Shown: one piece after another, positions 6,316 through 12,111 of the stretch
Position numbering within the stretch: position 1 is the first letter of the stretch
Layout of the letters: each line of letters begins with the position of its first letter
DNA from: an uncultured Oscillospiraceae bacterium
GTDB taxonomy: Bacteria; Bacillota; Clostridia; Oscillospirales; Oscillospiraceae
NCBI GenBank assembly: GCA_934670025.1
Contig: CAKUOS010000055.1
Location: 1 to 12,856, forward strand
Direction: 5' to 3'
Length of the DNA stretch: 12,856 bases
Position numbers and translations under genes: made by a program
Notes under the pieces: generated by a model
What the model saw: the letters and a program-made list of their open reading frames with translations, nothing else
Database searches by the model: none
What the model was told of the DNA's origin: nothing

Positions 6316-6340
6316 GGAGGCTTGGGTCTGCGCAAATCCC

Positions 6341-6389
6341 TTGGCTCCCCTTTTAAGGGGAGCTGTCAGCGAAGCTGACTGAGAGGTCG
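6341..6389. repeat. CTCCCCTTTTAAGGGGAG-type dispersed double-hairpin repeat
   Basis: Two adjacent hairpins: GCTCCCCTT/AAGGGGAGC (6344-6352, 6355-6363) and GTCAGC gaa GCTGAC (6365-6379), followed by TGAGAGGTCG. It differs in sequence from the neighbouring composite repeat, so at least two repeat families meet in this gap. Confidence 0.7.
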
Positions 6390-6394
6390 AACAA

Positions 6395-6426
6395 AAAAGG
6401 AACCATCCTTCCGGATGGTTCCTTTT
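6395..6426. terminator. Bidirectional terminator between ispF and the SLH gene
   Basis: A perfect 14-bp stem AAAAGGAACCATCC (6395-6408) and GGATGGTTCCTTTT (6413-6426), loop TTCC, with an A run on one side and a T run on the other. It starts 9 bases past the stop of the minus-strand SLH gene and is also the first canonical terminator after the murD operon. Confidence 0.9.
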
Positions 6427-6434
6427 CATTTGAT

Positions 6435-8207
6435 TTATTCCGCTGTCTGAACGGTGATATTTGTCTTGTTGCCGATATGCGTGCCGGTGCCCGTGTAGAT
6501 CGGAAGGCCGCGCTTCTTCACGGCCCAATCGGCTTCTCCAATATCGCCGATGATCGTACCGTTATTGGTCAACGTGCAGACGCCGCCGCTGCCGTCATTA
6601 TTAAAAACAAGATTTGTGCACTCGATCGTCATCTCCTGCCCCACTGTCAGGTTGCTGACCATGAAAATCTCGTTCTTTGCCGTTGTCGTCAGACTGTTGT
6701 TTTTGATCGAGCCCGATTCAAACACATGAGAGTTCTGATTGCTCGTTTCATACGTTGCGAAAATGTGTCTGGTCGCTGTATTGTTCTCAATGACGAGATT
6801 TTTTGCGGTGATCCCAACCTTTTCTCCGTTGTAGCATCTGAAATAGATCAAAACGCCATTGCCGAGACGGGTTCCGCCCAGACTGTCGACAACGTTATCT
6901 GTAATCGTAACATTCTCCAGTGTCGCAGCATTTTTCTGAATCCAGAGCAGCGTCGCATAATGCTCTGCATACCATTCGTTTCCGTTCTTTTTATCAGTCG
7001 TCGTCAATATATTGTCATGAATACTGACATTCTGAAGTGTAACGCTGCCGGGCACTTCTCTCGACGCAATGATCTGTGTACCTCTGAAATTCTTGAATTC
7101 CGCATCCGAGATTGTCAGCTGCCCCCGATTATTCTTAACAAGAACCAGACAGTTTGTGCGTGCTTTTTCTTCGCCGTCGATCACAATATGATCCAGCGTA
7201 AGGTCTGCGTATTCGTCTTCTTTGTCCACGTTTTCAAAAAGGGATTTGCTGCTGAAATTTTCATCGTTGATTGTGATCGTATGGCCCACGCCGTGGATGA
7301 TCGTATCGATGTTGATCCTGATAGCATCTTTCACTTCGATATCATCCGTGATGAAGATCTCGTCCACGTGATTTTCGATAGCTTCGGCCAGCTTTTCATA
7401 GCTGTTCACGCCGTGGTCCGTCGTGAAGCCGCAAGTCGGGCAGGTCACGGTTCCGCTCTGCGCCGGGAAGCCGCAATACTCCGTCTTTGTTTCGCCGCAG
7501 GTGCAGATTGCGGTATGCGTACTGTCTTTGTTTGCCGTATACGTCCAGCTGTGCGTGTGCTCCGGGTCGTCATACAGCCAGGCCGCCGCGGCGACTGCCG
7601 CGTTATCCTGCGTCAGAATATCCCATTTTTCGCACATACGGCGCAGGATCTCCGCGACCTGCGCGCGCGTCGCTGCGCCCTGCGGGCAGAGCTTGCCGCC
7701 CATGCCATTCAAAAGCCCTGCTTCCACGGCCCACTGCACGGCCTCTTCGGCATAGGCGCTGACAGCCGCCGCGTCGGCAAACGTGCTGAGGTCAGCGGAA
7801 GACGCAGCGCGGACAAGACCTCTGCGCTGCGCGTAGCGGTACAGCATGGACGCGAGCTGCTCGCGGGTGATGGGCGCGTCCGGAGCGGTGCCGTCGGAAA
7901 TATCATTCTGCACGGCCCAGAACTGCGCCGCCGCATACCAGTCGGCAGCATTGCGCTTCGCGCTCTGCCCGTCGAGCCGGGACAGGATCGTCCAGAGCAT
8001 GGCTCGGCTGGTCGTCCGCTGCGGCTCAAAGCCGGTGTTCGTGCCGGTCATCAGGCCGTTTTCCGTCACGAAGCCGACCGCGCCGTAAAACCAGTCGTCC
8101 GCCGAAACGTCCTGATACGCGGCCGCGCCTTTTGCCACTGCCGTAACGCTCAGCGCACCCATGAGCATGACCAGCGCCAGCAGTGCCGCCAACATCCGTT
8201 TTTTCAT
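6435..8207 (-). CDS. Secreted SLH-domain surface protein with Cys/His cluster and beta-helix region
   Basis: 590 residues. Signal peptide 1-26 (MKKRMLAALLALVMLMGALS, then an Ala-rich end). Three S-layer homology repeats, about 31-76, 88-130 and 145-194, each with a FxDV/FAD or DWY-like start and a TRAQ/TREQ-type helix; these bind the secondary cell-wall polymer. A Cys/His cluster follows at about 217-262 (HTHSWTY, THTAICTC, CPTCGF), a possible zinc-ribbon-like module. From about 285 to the end, repeated short strands such as LTISDAEFKNF and VTITDNVVDS suggest a parallel beta-helix, as in adhesins and polysaccharide-active proteins; no catalytic motif is recognised. There is no LPXTG signal. 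The beta-helix half is visibly richer in A+T than the SLH half, hinting at domain shuffling. AAGGAGAG lies 7 bases before the ATG. Monocistronic. Confidence 0.88.
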   Translation of the reverse strand: MKKRMLAALLALVMLMGALSVTAVAKGAAAYQDVSADDWFYGAVGFVTENGLMTGTNTGFEPQRTTSRAMLWTILSRLDGQSAKRNAADWYAAAQFWAVQNDISDGTAPDAPITREQLASMLYRYAQRRGLVRAASSADLSTFADAAAVSAYAEEAVQWAVEAGLLNGMGGKLCPQGAATRAQVAEILRRMCEKWDILTQDNAAVAAAAWLYDDPEHTHSWTYTANKDSTHTAICTCGETKTEYCGFPAQSGTVTCPTCGFTTDHGVNSYEKLAEAIENHVDEIFITDDIEVKDAIRINIDTIIHGVGHTITINDENFSSKSLFENVDKEDEYADLTLDHIVIDGEEKARTNCLVLVKNNRGQLTISDAEFKNFRGTQIIASREVPGSVTLQNVSIHDNILTTTDKKNGNEWYAEHYATLLWIQKNAATLENVTITDNVVDSLGGTRLGNGVLIYFRCYNGEKVGITAKNLVIENNTATRHIFATYETSNQNSHVFESGSIKNNSLTTTAKNEIFMVSNLTVGQEMTIECTNLVFNNDGSGGVCTLTNNGTIIGDIGEADWAVKKRGLPIYTGTGTHIGNKTNITVQTAE

Positions 8208-8241
8208 GTTTCATCTCTCCTTAATTATGGCTCAGATTCGA

Positions 8242-8284
8242 TTCTTCCGCAAGAATTGCGGAAGAAAAGAGGCCAGCCTCTTTT
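8242..8284 (-). promoter_or_regulatory. Two overlapping hairpins in the SLH gene leader
   Basis: In the predicted minus-strand transcript the first hairpin is AAAAGAGGC/GCCTCTTTT (8284-8276, 8273-8265), followed by CTT, and the second is TTCTTCCGC/GCGGAAGAA (8266-8258, 8250-8242). They share bases 8265-8266. The first, with its U-rich 3' side, resembles a weak intrinsic terminator. The leader could attenuate or stabilise the mRNA. This is a structural reading only. Confidence 0.45.
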
Positions 8285-8306
8285 GGCCCTGTATTTGAAT
8301 ATCTTG

Positions 8307-8335
8307 ATTATACCATGGAAAATTCCGGTTTTCAA
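8307..8335 (-). promoter_or_regulatory. Sigma-A promoter of the SLH gene
   Basis: On the minus strand, TTGAAA (8335-8330), 17-base spacer, consensus TATAAT (8312-8307) preceded by TGG. The predicted start is near 8300, giving a leader of about 93 nt. Confidence 0.88.
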
Positions 8336-8386
8336 GGGTCTTGCGCCCAAAAATTGCACGTTTTTGCATCGCTTTTTCAAGTTCGC

Positions 8387-8416
8387 GCAGGGGCCGATGT
8401 GGGCATCGGCCCCTGC
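8387..8416. repeat. GGGGCCGATG palindromic repeat
   Basis: A perfect 13-bp inverted repeat, GCAGGGGCCGATG (8387-8399) and CATCGGCCCCTGC (8404-8416), loop TGGG. The core recurs at 11311 and 11390. It lies between the EamA gene's 3' end and the SLH promoter. Confidence 0.8.
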
Positions 8417-8443
8417 ATCTTGACTCTTGCAGCCTGTTCTGCC

Positions 8444-8469
8444 GGGCGGGCAGAGTCGCCCGCCCCTAC
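8444..8469. repeat. GGGCGGGC palindromic repeat
   Basis: GGGCGGGC (8444-8451) and GCCCGCCC (8458-8465), loop AGAGTC, ending CCTAC. On the minus strand it opens with GTAGGGGCGGG, the same GTAGGGG edge as the GGGGCCGATG repeats but with a different core. No U tract is present, so it is not a standard terminator for the adjacent transporter gene. Confidence 0.7.
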
Positions 8470-8491
8470 AGATGCATACGAAATTCACACG

Positions 8492-9379
8492 TTATTTCCG
8501 GCGCTCCGGGAGCTGTGAGAGTACGATGGCCGCGAACATGACCGCGCAGCCGAGCAGCTCGCGCGGCGAGAGCCGCTGCCCGATGAGGATCCAGCCGAAC
8601 AGCGCCGCAAAGACCGATTCAAGACTCATGAGCAGCGACGCGACGGCCGGCTGCACGTCGCGTTCGCCGATGATCTGGAACGTGTACGCCACGCCGCCCG
8701 AAAACACGCCCGCATAGACGATCGGCAGCCAGCAGGCCAGCATCGACGCCCATTCGGGCTTCTCCGTCAGGAGCATCCCGACGGCCGAGAGCGCCGCGCA
8801 CACGAAAAACTGCACGCAGCTCAGCCGCACGCCGTCGACCTGCGGCGCGACCGCGCCGACATAGCAGATATGCAGCGTGAACAGCACCGCGCAGCCGAGC
8901 GTCAGCAGATCGCCGCGGTTGACGGAGAAGCCCGTGCCGACGCACAGCAGATACATCCCCACGATCGCGACCGCCGCGCAGATCCAGACCTTCGCCCCGG
9001 CCTTTTTCCCGCTGAAAACGCCGACGATGGGCACAAAGATCAGGTACAGCGCCGTCACAAAACCGGATTTCCCGACCGTGGTCTGAAGCAGGCCGAACTG
9101 CTGGAGCGTCGTCGCCGCGAACAGCAGCACGCCGCAGATCAGGCCCGCCGTCAGCTGCTTTTTCTTCTGCGCCGGCGTGACCGGCCGGTTCTGCGACCAG
9201 CCCTTTTTATCCAGCACCGCGATCACCGGCAGCAGCACGAGCCCCGCAAGGAAAAACCGCGCCGCGCCCATCGTATACGGCCCGACGTACTGCATCCCCT
9301 CGCTCTGCGCGACGAACGCCGCACCCCAGATCATCGCGCAAAGCAGCAGCAGAATGCTGCCCTTGAGCTGCTTGTTCAT
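8492..9379 (-). CDS. EamA/DMT superfamily transporter
   Basis: 295 residues, ten predicted membrane helices arranged as two EamA repeats (about 8-147 and 155-290), the RhaT/YdcZ-type drug/metabolite exporter fold. Typical motifs: LLLCAMIWGAAFVAQ at the first helix, ARFFLAGLVLLP in the second, and GKSGFVTALYLIFVPIVG at 103-120. The second half has GGVAYTFQIIGERDVQPAVA and LMSLESVFAALFGWILIG, both characteristic. Substrate cannot be predicted from sequence; metabolite or amino-acid efflux is usual for the family. AAGGAG lies 7 bases before ATG 9379; the frame is open further upstream but across the promoter. Monocistronic, divergent from the 88-residue gene, with no canonical terminator, only palindromic repeats downstream. 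Confidence 0.92.
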   Translation of the reverse strand: MNKQLKGSILLLLCAMIWGAAFVAQSEGMQYVGPYTMGAARFFLAGLVLLPVIAVLDKKGWSQNRPVTPAQKKKQLTAGLICGVLLFAATTLQQFGLLQTTVGKSGFVTALYLIFVPIVGVFSGKKAGAKVWICAAVAIVGMYLLCVGTGFSVNRGDLLTLGCAVLFTLHICYVGAVAPQVDGVRLSCVQFFVCAALSAVGMLLTEKPEWASMLACWLPIVYAGVFSGGVAYTFQIIGERDVQPAVASLLMSLESVFAALFGWILIGQRLSPRELLGCAVMFAAIVLSQLPERRK

Positions 9380-9417
9380 GTCTCTTTTCTCCTTTACCGC
9401 AACAAAGAATCGGTGCA

Positions 9418-9446
9418 ACTATACCACACCGCCGCGGGAAAGTCAA
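9418..9446 (-). promoter_or_regulatory. Sigma-A promoter of the EamA transporter gene
   Basis: On the minus strand, TTGACT (9446-9441), 17-base spacer, TATAGT (9423-9418). It is preceded by TGTGG, so TGTGGTATAGT mirrors the divergent promoter's TGTGGTATACT. Confidence 0.85.
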
Positions 9447-9452
9447 ACGTTC

Positions 9453-9481
9453 TTGCGGCGCGGCGGAAAATGTGGTATACT
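9453..9481 (+). promoter_or_regulatory. Promoter of the 88-residue protein gene
   Basis: TTGCGG (9453-9458), 17-base spacer, TATACT (9476-9481), 27 bases before the start codon. The leader must be very short, about 20 bases. Confidence 0.7.
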
Positions 9482-9508
9482 GCATAAAAACAGGGAGGCG
9501 AGGCGTGG

Positions 9509-9775
9509 ATGGAACCGCTGTTTTTACCCGTGCTGCACAGCTTTGAAAACAACAATATCTTCACCGGCAGCTTCGGCGCGCTGCGTTTCCGCGTCACGCC
9601 GAACATCGTGATGCTCAACCAGAAGGAGGTCAACTTCCCCGAGAGCAGCATGAAATGCGAATGCTGGCACGGAGAATTCTGCTACGAAAAGAGCGACATG
9701 GAGGACGAAAAGGTCTTCCCACTGTCCGAAGAAGCCCGGCAGGAGATGTACGAATGGCTGCTGGCGCACGTCTGA
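9509..9775 (+). CDS. Conserved-looking small protein, function unknown
   Basis: 88 residues, with no signal peptide or membrane helix, so probably cytoplasmic. I recognise no named domain. Features: HSFENNNIFTGSFG at 10-23, LRFRVTPNIVM at 25-35, two cysteines close together at 50 and 52 with a third at 58, EVNFPESS at 40-47, and an acidic helical C-terminus with SEEARQEMYEWL (73-84). The mix of strands then helix suggests a compact folded domain. GGGAGG lies about 11 bases before ATG 9509; a nearby GTG (9505) is out of frame. It has its own promoter and a strong terminator 5 bases past its stop, which supports a real gene. Divergent from the EamA exporter. Confidence 0.8.
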   Translation: MEPLFLPVLHSFENNNIFTGSFGALRFRVTPNIVMLNQKEVNFPESSMKCECWHGEFCYEKSDMEDEKVFPLSEEARQEMYEWLLAHV

Positions 9776-9779
9776 ATCA

Positions 9780-9816
9780 AAAAATGTCTGCCGCAGGGCA
9801 GACATTTTTTATTTTT
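9780..9816. terminator. Terminator after the 88-residue protein gene
   Basis: A 13-bp stem AAAAATGTCTGCC (9780-9792) and GGCAGACATTTTT (9797-9809), loop GCAG, followed by TATTTTT. It insulates the XRE/DUF3169 operon that starts 5 bases later. Confidence 0.92.
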
Positions 9817-9820
9817 CATC

Positions 9821-9849
9821 TTGACAACTTTCCTTGTCAATGCTAGGAT
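9821..9849 (+). promoter_or_regulatory. Promoter of the XRE-DUF3169 operon
   Basis: Consensus -35 TTGACA (9821-9826), 17-base spacer, TAGGAT (9844-9849). The predicted start is near 9856. The -35 is embedded in operator 1 and the start in operator 2, so a bound repressor would block it. Confidence 0.75.
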
Positions 9850-9893
9850 ATGCGTGACAAGAAAAATTGTCATTCTGACAAGGATATTTTACA
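9822..9893 (+). promoter_or_regulatory. Three tandem dyad operators (TGACAA-N6-TTGTCA)
   Basis: Operator 1: TGACAA/TTGTCA at 9822-9827 and 9834-9839, extended by one matching T/A pair outside. Operator 2: TGACAA/TTGTCA at 9855-9860 and 9867-9872. Operator 3: TGACAA/TTTACA at 9876-9881 and 9888-9893, with one half degenerate (4 of 6). All have exactly 6 bases between half-sites. Centres are 33 and 21 bp apart, close to three and two helical turns, so all three face the same side. The likely ligand is a dimer of the XRE protein encoded next (inference). Confidence 0.75.
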
Positions 9894-9910
9894 TGGAAAG
9901 GTGGGTGCGT

Positions 9911-10120
9911 ATGCCGCTGCACAACAGGCTCAAGGAATTCCGCGCCGCGAAGGGCGTGAACCAGAGCGAGATGGGAAAGCTCGTACAGGTCTCGCGGCAG
10001 ACCATCAGCATGATCGAACGCGGAGATTATTCCCCTTCCGTGACGCTCGCGCTGAAGATCGCAAAGGTCTTCGACGCGCACGTCGAGGATATTTTTTCGT
10101 ATGAGGAGGATGCAACATGA
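9911..10120 (+). CDS. XRE-family (Cro/CI-type) small transcriptional regulator
   Basis: 69 residues, essentially one HTH_3 domain: NRLKEFRAAKGVNQSEMGK, then the recognition helix region VSRQTISMIERGDYSPS (27-43), then TLALKIAKVFDAHVEDIF (45-62). This matches the short YgzD-like regulators often paired with membrane protein genes; it would bind DNA as a dimer. The start is placed at ATG 9911, with AAAGGTGGG just upstream, giving the usual N-terminus. An in-frame ATG at 9893 (six residues longer) with AAGGA at 9880-9884 is a real alternative. Its stop overlaps the start of the DUF3169 gene by four bases (ATGA). Autoregulation through the triple operator upstream is likely. Confidence 0.93.
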   Translation: MPLHNRLKEFRAAKGVNQSEMGKLVQVSRQTISMIERGDYSPSVTLALKIAKVFDAHVEDIFSYEEDAT

Positions 10121-10884
10121 AAACCAGATCTGAAAAATCCGAAAACCGGCGGGCACTGCCGAAATTCCTGCTGCTGACCGCCGCCGCGGTAATCGCAGGC
10201 GTCGGGATCGGCGCGCTGGCCGCGGCAGCCGATGCGAGCAGCTTCCCGGACGGCGTGCGCGCCGCGCTGGGCTGGTTCTTTACAAACTGCACGGCCTATG
10301 TGCTGGCCGCGCTGGGCGCAGTGATCGTGATCGCCGGCGCGCGCACCGTCGTTTACGCGAAAAAGCAGCTTGCCGCGCTGGGCGATGAGGACGAAGGCTT
10401 CCGCGCCGTCGACCGCACGCTGAGCACCGGCCTGAACGTCATCAGTGCCGCATTCATCCCGGCGTATTTCTTCTCCGGGGCGCTTCTGTGCTATCTGGAA
10501 CCGATGCCGCACTGGCAGTCCATGCTCGGGCTGGTATCGTTCGTTGCCATCCCCGCCGCGGCGATCGTGTTCCAGCAGCGCATCGTCGATCTGGCGAAAA
10601 AGCTCTACCCCGAAAAGCGCGGCAGCGTGTATGACTTCAAATTTGAGGACAAATGGTACGGCAGCTGCGACGAAGCCGAGCGTGCCGTCATCGCACAGGC
10701 CGCGATGGCCGCGCAGAAGGCCACCACGCGCGCGTGTCTGGTGCTGTGGGTCGTGTTCGTCGTGACGCATATTTTCTTCCGGACGGGACTGCTGCCCATC
10801 TTCGCGGTCAGCGCAATCTGGTTCGTCAGCTTCCTGACGTATGCCGCCCGCGCGGCAAAGCTCGAAAAGGACGGCATGGCGTAA
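10117..10884 (+). CDS. DUF3169-like integral membrane protein
   Basis: 255 residues with about six membrane helices: 16-38, 56-78, 106-127, 135-152, 205-222 and 225-244. A charged cytoplasmic loop at 152-200 includes KKLYPEKRGSVYDFKFEDKW (161-180), followed by SCDEAE; the GSVYDFKF...W...CDEAE pattern and the adjacent short XRE gene are what I associate with DUF3169, a Firmicutes family without an assigned function. No transporter, protease or kinase motif is seen. GAGGAGGA lies 6 bases before ATG 10117, inside the XRE gene, so translation is coupled. No intrinsic terminator follows; repeat DNA begins within about 20 bases. The family name is from memory and is the least certain part. Confidence 0.75.
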   Translation: MKTRSEKSENRRALPKFLLLTAAAVIAGVGIGALAAAADASSFPDGVRAALGWFFTNCTAYVLAALGAVIVIAGARTVVYAKKQLAALGDEDEGFRAVDRTLSTGLNVISAAFIPAYFFSGALLCYLEPMPHWQSMLGLVSFVAIPAAAIVFQQRIVDLAKKLYPEKRGSVYDFKFEDKWYGSCDEAERAVIAQAAMAAQKATTRACLVLWVVFVVTHIFFRTGLLPIFAVSAIWFVSFLTYAARAAKLEKDGMA

Positions 10885-10905
10885 CGTCAGAAGCGGCTTT
10901 GCGCC

Positions 10906-10987
10906 GTAGGGGCCGAGTCGAGCGCAGCCGTTGGCCGCTCTGCTGTCTTACGGATGCGGCCCGCCCTTTACGGGTACACATCGGCCC
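10906..10987. repeat. GTAGGGGCCGA...TCGGCCC repeat with internal insert
   Basis: Starts GTAGGGGCCGA (10906-10916) and ends CATCGGCCC (about 10979-10987), the two edges of the GGGGCCGATG palindromes, but separated by about 60 bases of unrelated GC-rich sequence in place of the 4-base loop. It directly abuts the fold-back element copy 2. The whole stretch 10885-11443 holds no supportable gene. Confidence 0.55.
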
Positions 10988-11300
10988 GTGTCTCCGACGG
11001 CCATATCTTTTCCCGTGCGTGGGAAAAGATATGGAAGAAAAGGACGCTTTTTCAGCTCAAAAACCGCCGTCACGTATCTGCTCTATAACCAGACACGCTC
11101 CTGCGCCACACCGACTGCCTATCAGAAAAAACCAAACCGCAAACTTGGTTTGCGGTTTGGAAAGGAAGAAACGAGCTTAGAGAATAAGAAGCATCGCTCT
11201 GCGATGATTCGTTTCGGCAAGATCGTTTCTGACGCGCACGCCATTGTTTGTGATGGCGGTGTCGGCGCTCAGAAATTTGCAGCGTGCGCCTGCGGGCGCA
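10988..11300. repeat. Dispersed fold-back element, copy 2
   Basis: The first 61 bases are identical to 668-728, including the 14-bp hairpin (11001-11014, 11021-11034). The long-range stem is ACCGCCGTCAC (11063-11073) with GTGATGGCGGT (11250-11260). The single change relative to copy 1 turns a G-C pair into G-U, keeping the stem. The interior is about 90 bases longer than in copy 1 and carries extra hairpins. It shares the interior blocks CGTATCTGCTCTAT and CACGCCATTGTTTGTGA and the terminal TGCGCCTGCGGGCGCA with copy 1. Confidence 0.75.
11132..11160. repeat. Perfect hairpin inside fold-back element copy 2
   Basis: A 13-bp perfect inverted repeat, CCAAACCGCAAAC (11132-11144) and GTTTGCGGTTTGG (11148-11160), loop TTG. 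It is absent from copy 1. Further nested pairs follow: GAAACGA with TTCGTTTC, enclosing GCATCGC tct GCGATG (11192-11207). It may mark an insertion into the loop of the larger element. Confidence 0.7.
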
Positions 11301-11306
11301 GAAATC

Positions 11307-11332
11307 GTAGGGGCCGATGCCCACATCGGCCC
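11307..11332. repeat. GTAGGGGCCGATG palindromic repeat, forward copy
   Basis: GGGCCGATG (11311-11319) and CATCGGCCC (11324-11332), loop CCCA, with the GTAG edge at 11307-11310. It is the reverse complement of the copy at 11390-11415. Confidence 0.8.
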
Positions 11333-11389
11333 GCCTGGGAACCATCGGATTTGCCGAAGGGTTTCGCGTTTCGGATGTGCATTCTGCGC

Positions 11390-11415
11390 GGGCCGATGTG
11401 GGCATCGGCCCCTAC
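11390..11415. repeat. GTAGGGGCCGATG palindromic repeat, inverted copy
   Basis: GGGCCGATG (11390-11398) and CATCGGCCC (11403-11411), loop TGGG, ending CTAC at 11412-11415. The pair with the forward copy at 11307 encloses about 57 bases, forming a larger inverted arrangement. Confidence 0.8.
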
Positions 11416-11443
11416 ACCCTTCAGGAAGGTTTCCGATGCGGCG

Positions 11444-12106
11444 TCAGTCCGCCATGGTATACGCCTGCTCGCAGAGCCGATAGAGCGGCACGAGGACGCG
11501 GAAGCGCGTCCTGACCCAGTCGGTCAACTCCGGCGAAGCGCTCATGGGGTCGAACGCACGCATACTCTCGACCGACACGGAACGGAGATTATACAGCCGC
11601 CCGACCGGCTCGTCCGCATGGCCCTTCGGCCGGGCGTAGCTCTGCCCCGTGAGCGCAAGATCGGGCTGCGCGTCGAGCTGCTTCAGGAGTTTTTCCGCGC
11701 GCTTCGGGTCGTTGTCGATGAGCCTGCGCAGCCGCACGGCGGCCGCCGGCGGCGTCCACCATCCCGCGCCGCAGCCGTAGCCGTCCGCGCCGACCTGAAA
11801 CCAGAAGCACGGCGCTTCGCCGCGGTTTTCCACCGCGTTCTGGAACGAGAACCAGATATGGTCGTTGAGCGGCCCGCGGCCGAACAGGCGTCTGGCGTCG
11901 CGGTAGATGCGCGAAATGTGAACGTTCAGGTGCAGATCGGGATACGCTTCCTGAAACCAGTCGAACAGGTCGCCGGCCAGCGCCTTCGTCGGCGTCATGA
12001 CGGCGTCCTGAAATTCCTGCTTGTGTTCTGCGAACCACGCGCGGTCATTGTTGAAGCGGATGCCCCAGAAGACGTCCGCGGTCTGATCGGTATAACCGGT
12101 AAACAT
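11444..12106 (-). CDS. DUF2461 family protein
   Basis: 220 residues, cytoplasmic, no signal peptide. The family pattern is clear: MFTGYTDQTADVFWGIRFNN with DRAWFAEHKQEFQ close behind (the F.GF...F...L..NN.r.WF element), then HISRIYRDARRLFG at 63-76 and aromatic strands WFSFQN and FWFQVGADGYGCGAGWW at 85-117. No enzymatic activity has been established for the family to my knowledge. AAGGAG at 12115-12120 lies 8 bases before the ATG, and its last bases sit in the end of ruvX, 5 bases away, so the two genes form one transcript. A repeat-rich intergenic stretch follows with no canonical terminator. Confidence 0.88.
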   Translation of the reverse strand: MFTGYTDQTADVFWGIRFNNDRAWFAEHKQEFQDAVMTPTKALAGDLFDWFQEAYPDLHLNVHISRIYRDARRLFGRGPLNDHIWFSFQNAVENRGEAPCFWFQVGADGYGCGAGWWTPPAAAVRLRRLIDNDPKRAEKLLKQLDAQPDLALTGQSYARPKGHADEPVGRLYNLRSVSVESMRAFDPMSASPELTDWVRTRFRVLVPLYRLCEQAYTMAD

Positions 12107-12111
12107 TTCTT

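Noticed and set aside
6395..6426. Hairpin as part of the palindromic repeat cluster
   Set aside because: Its symmetric A/T tracts and position 9 bases past a stop codon mark it as a bidirectional terminator.
6477..8423. 648-codon plus-strand frame opposite the SLH gene
   Set aside because: No signal peptide, no domain and unusual composition. The minus-strand product has a signal peptide, SLH repeats, promoter and ribosome binding site.
11307..11415. Possible CRISPR: two similar repeats with a 57-base spacer
   Set aside because: Only two units, in opposite orientation and internally palindromic; no cas genes nearby. They are dispersed palindromic repeats.
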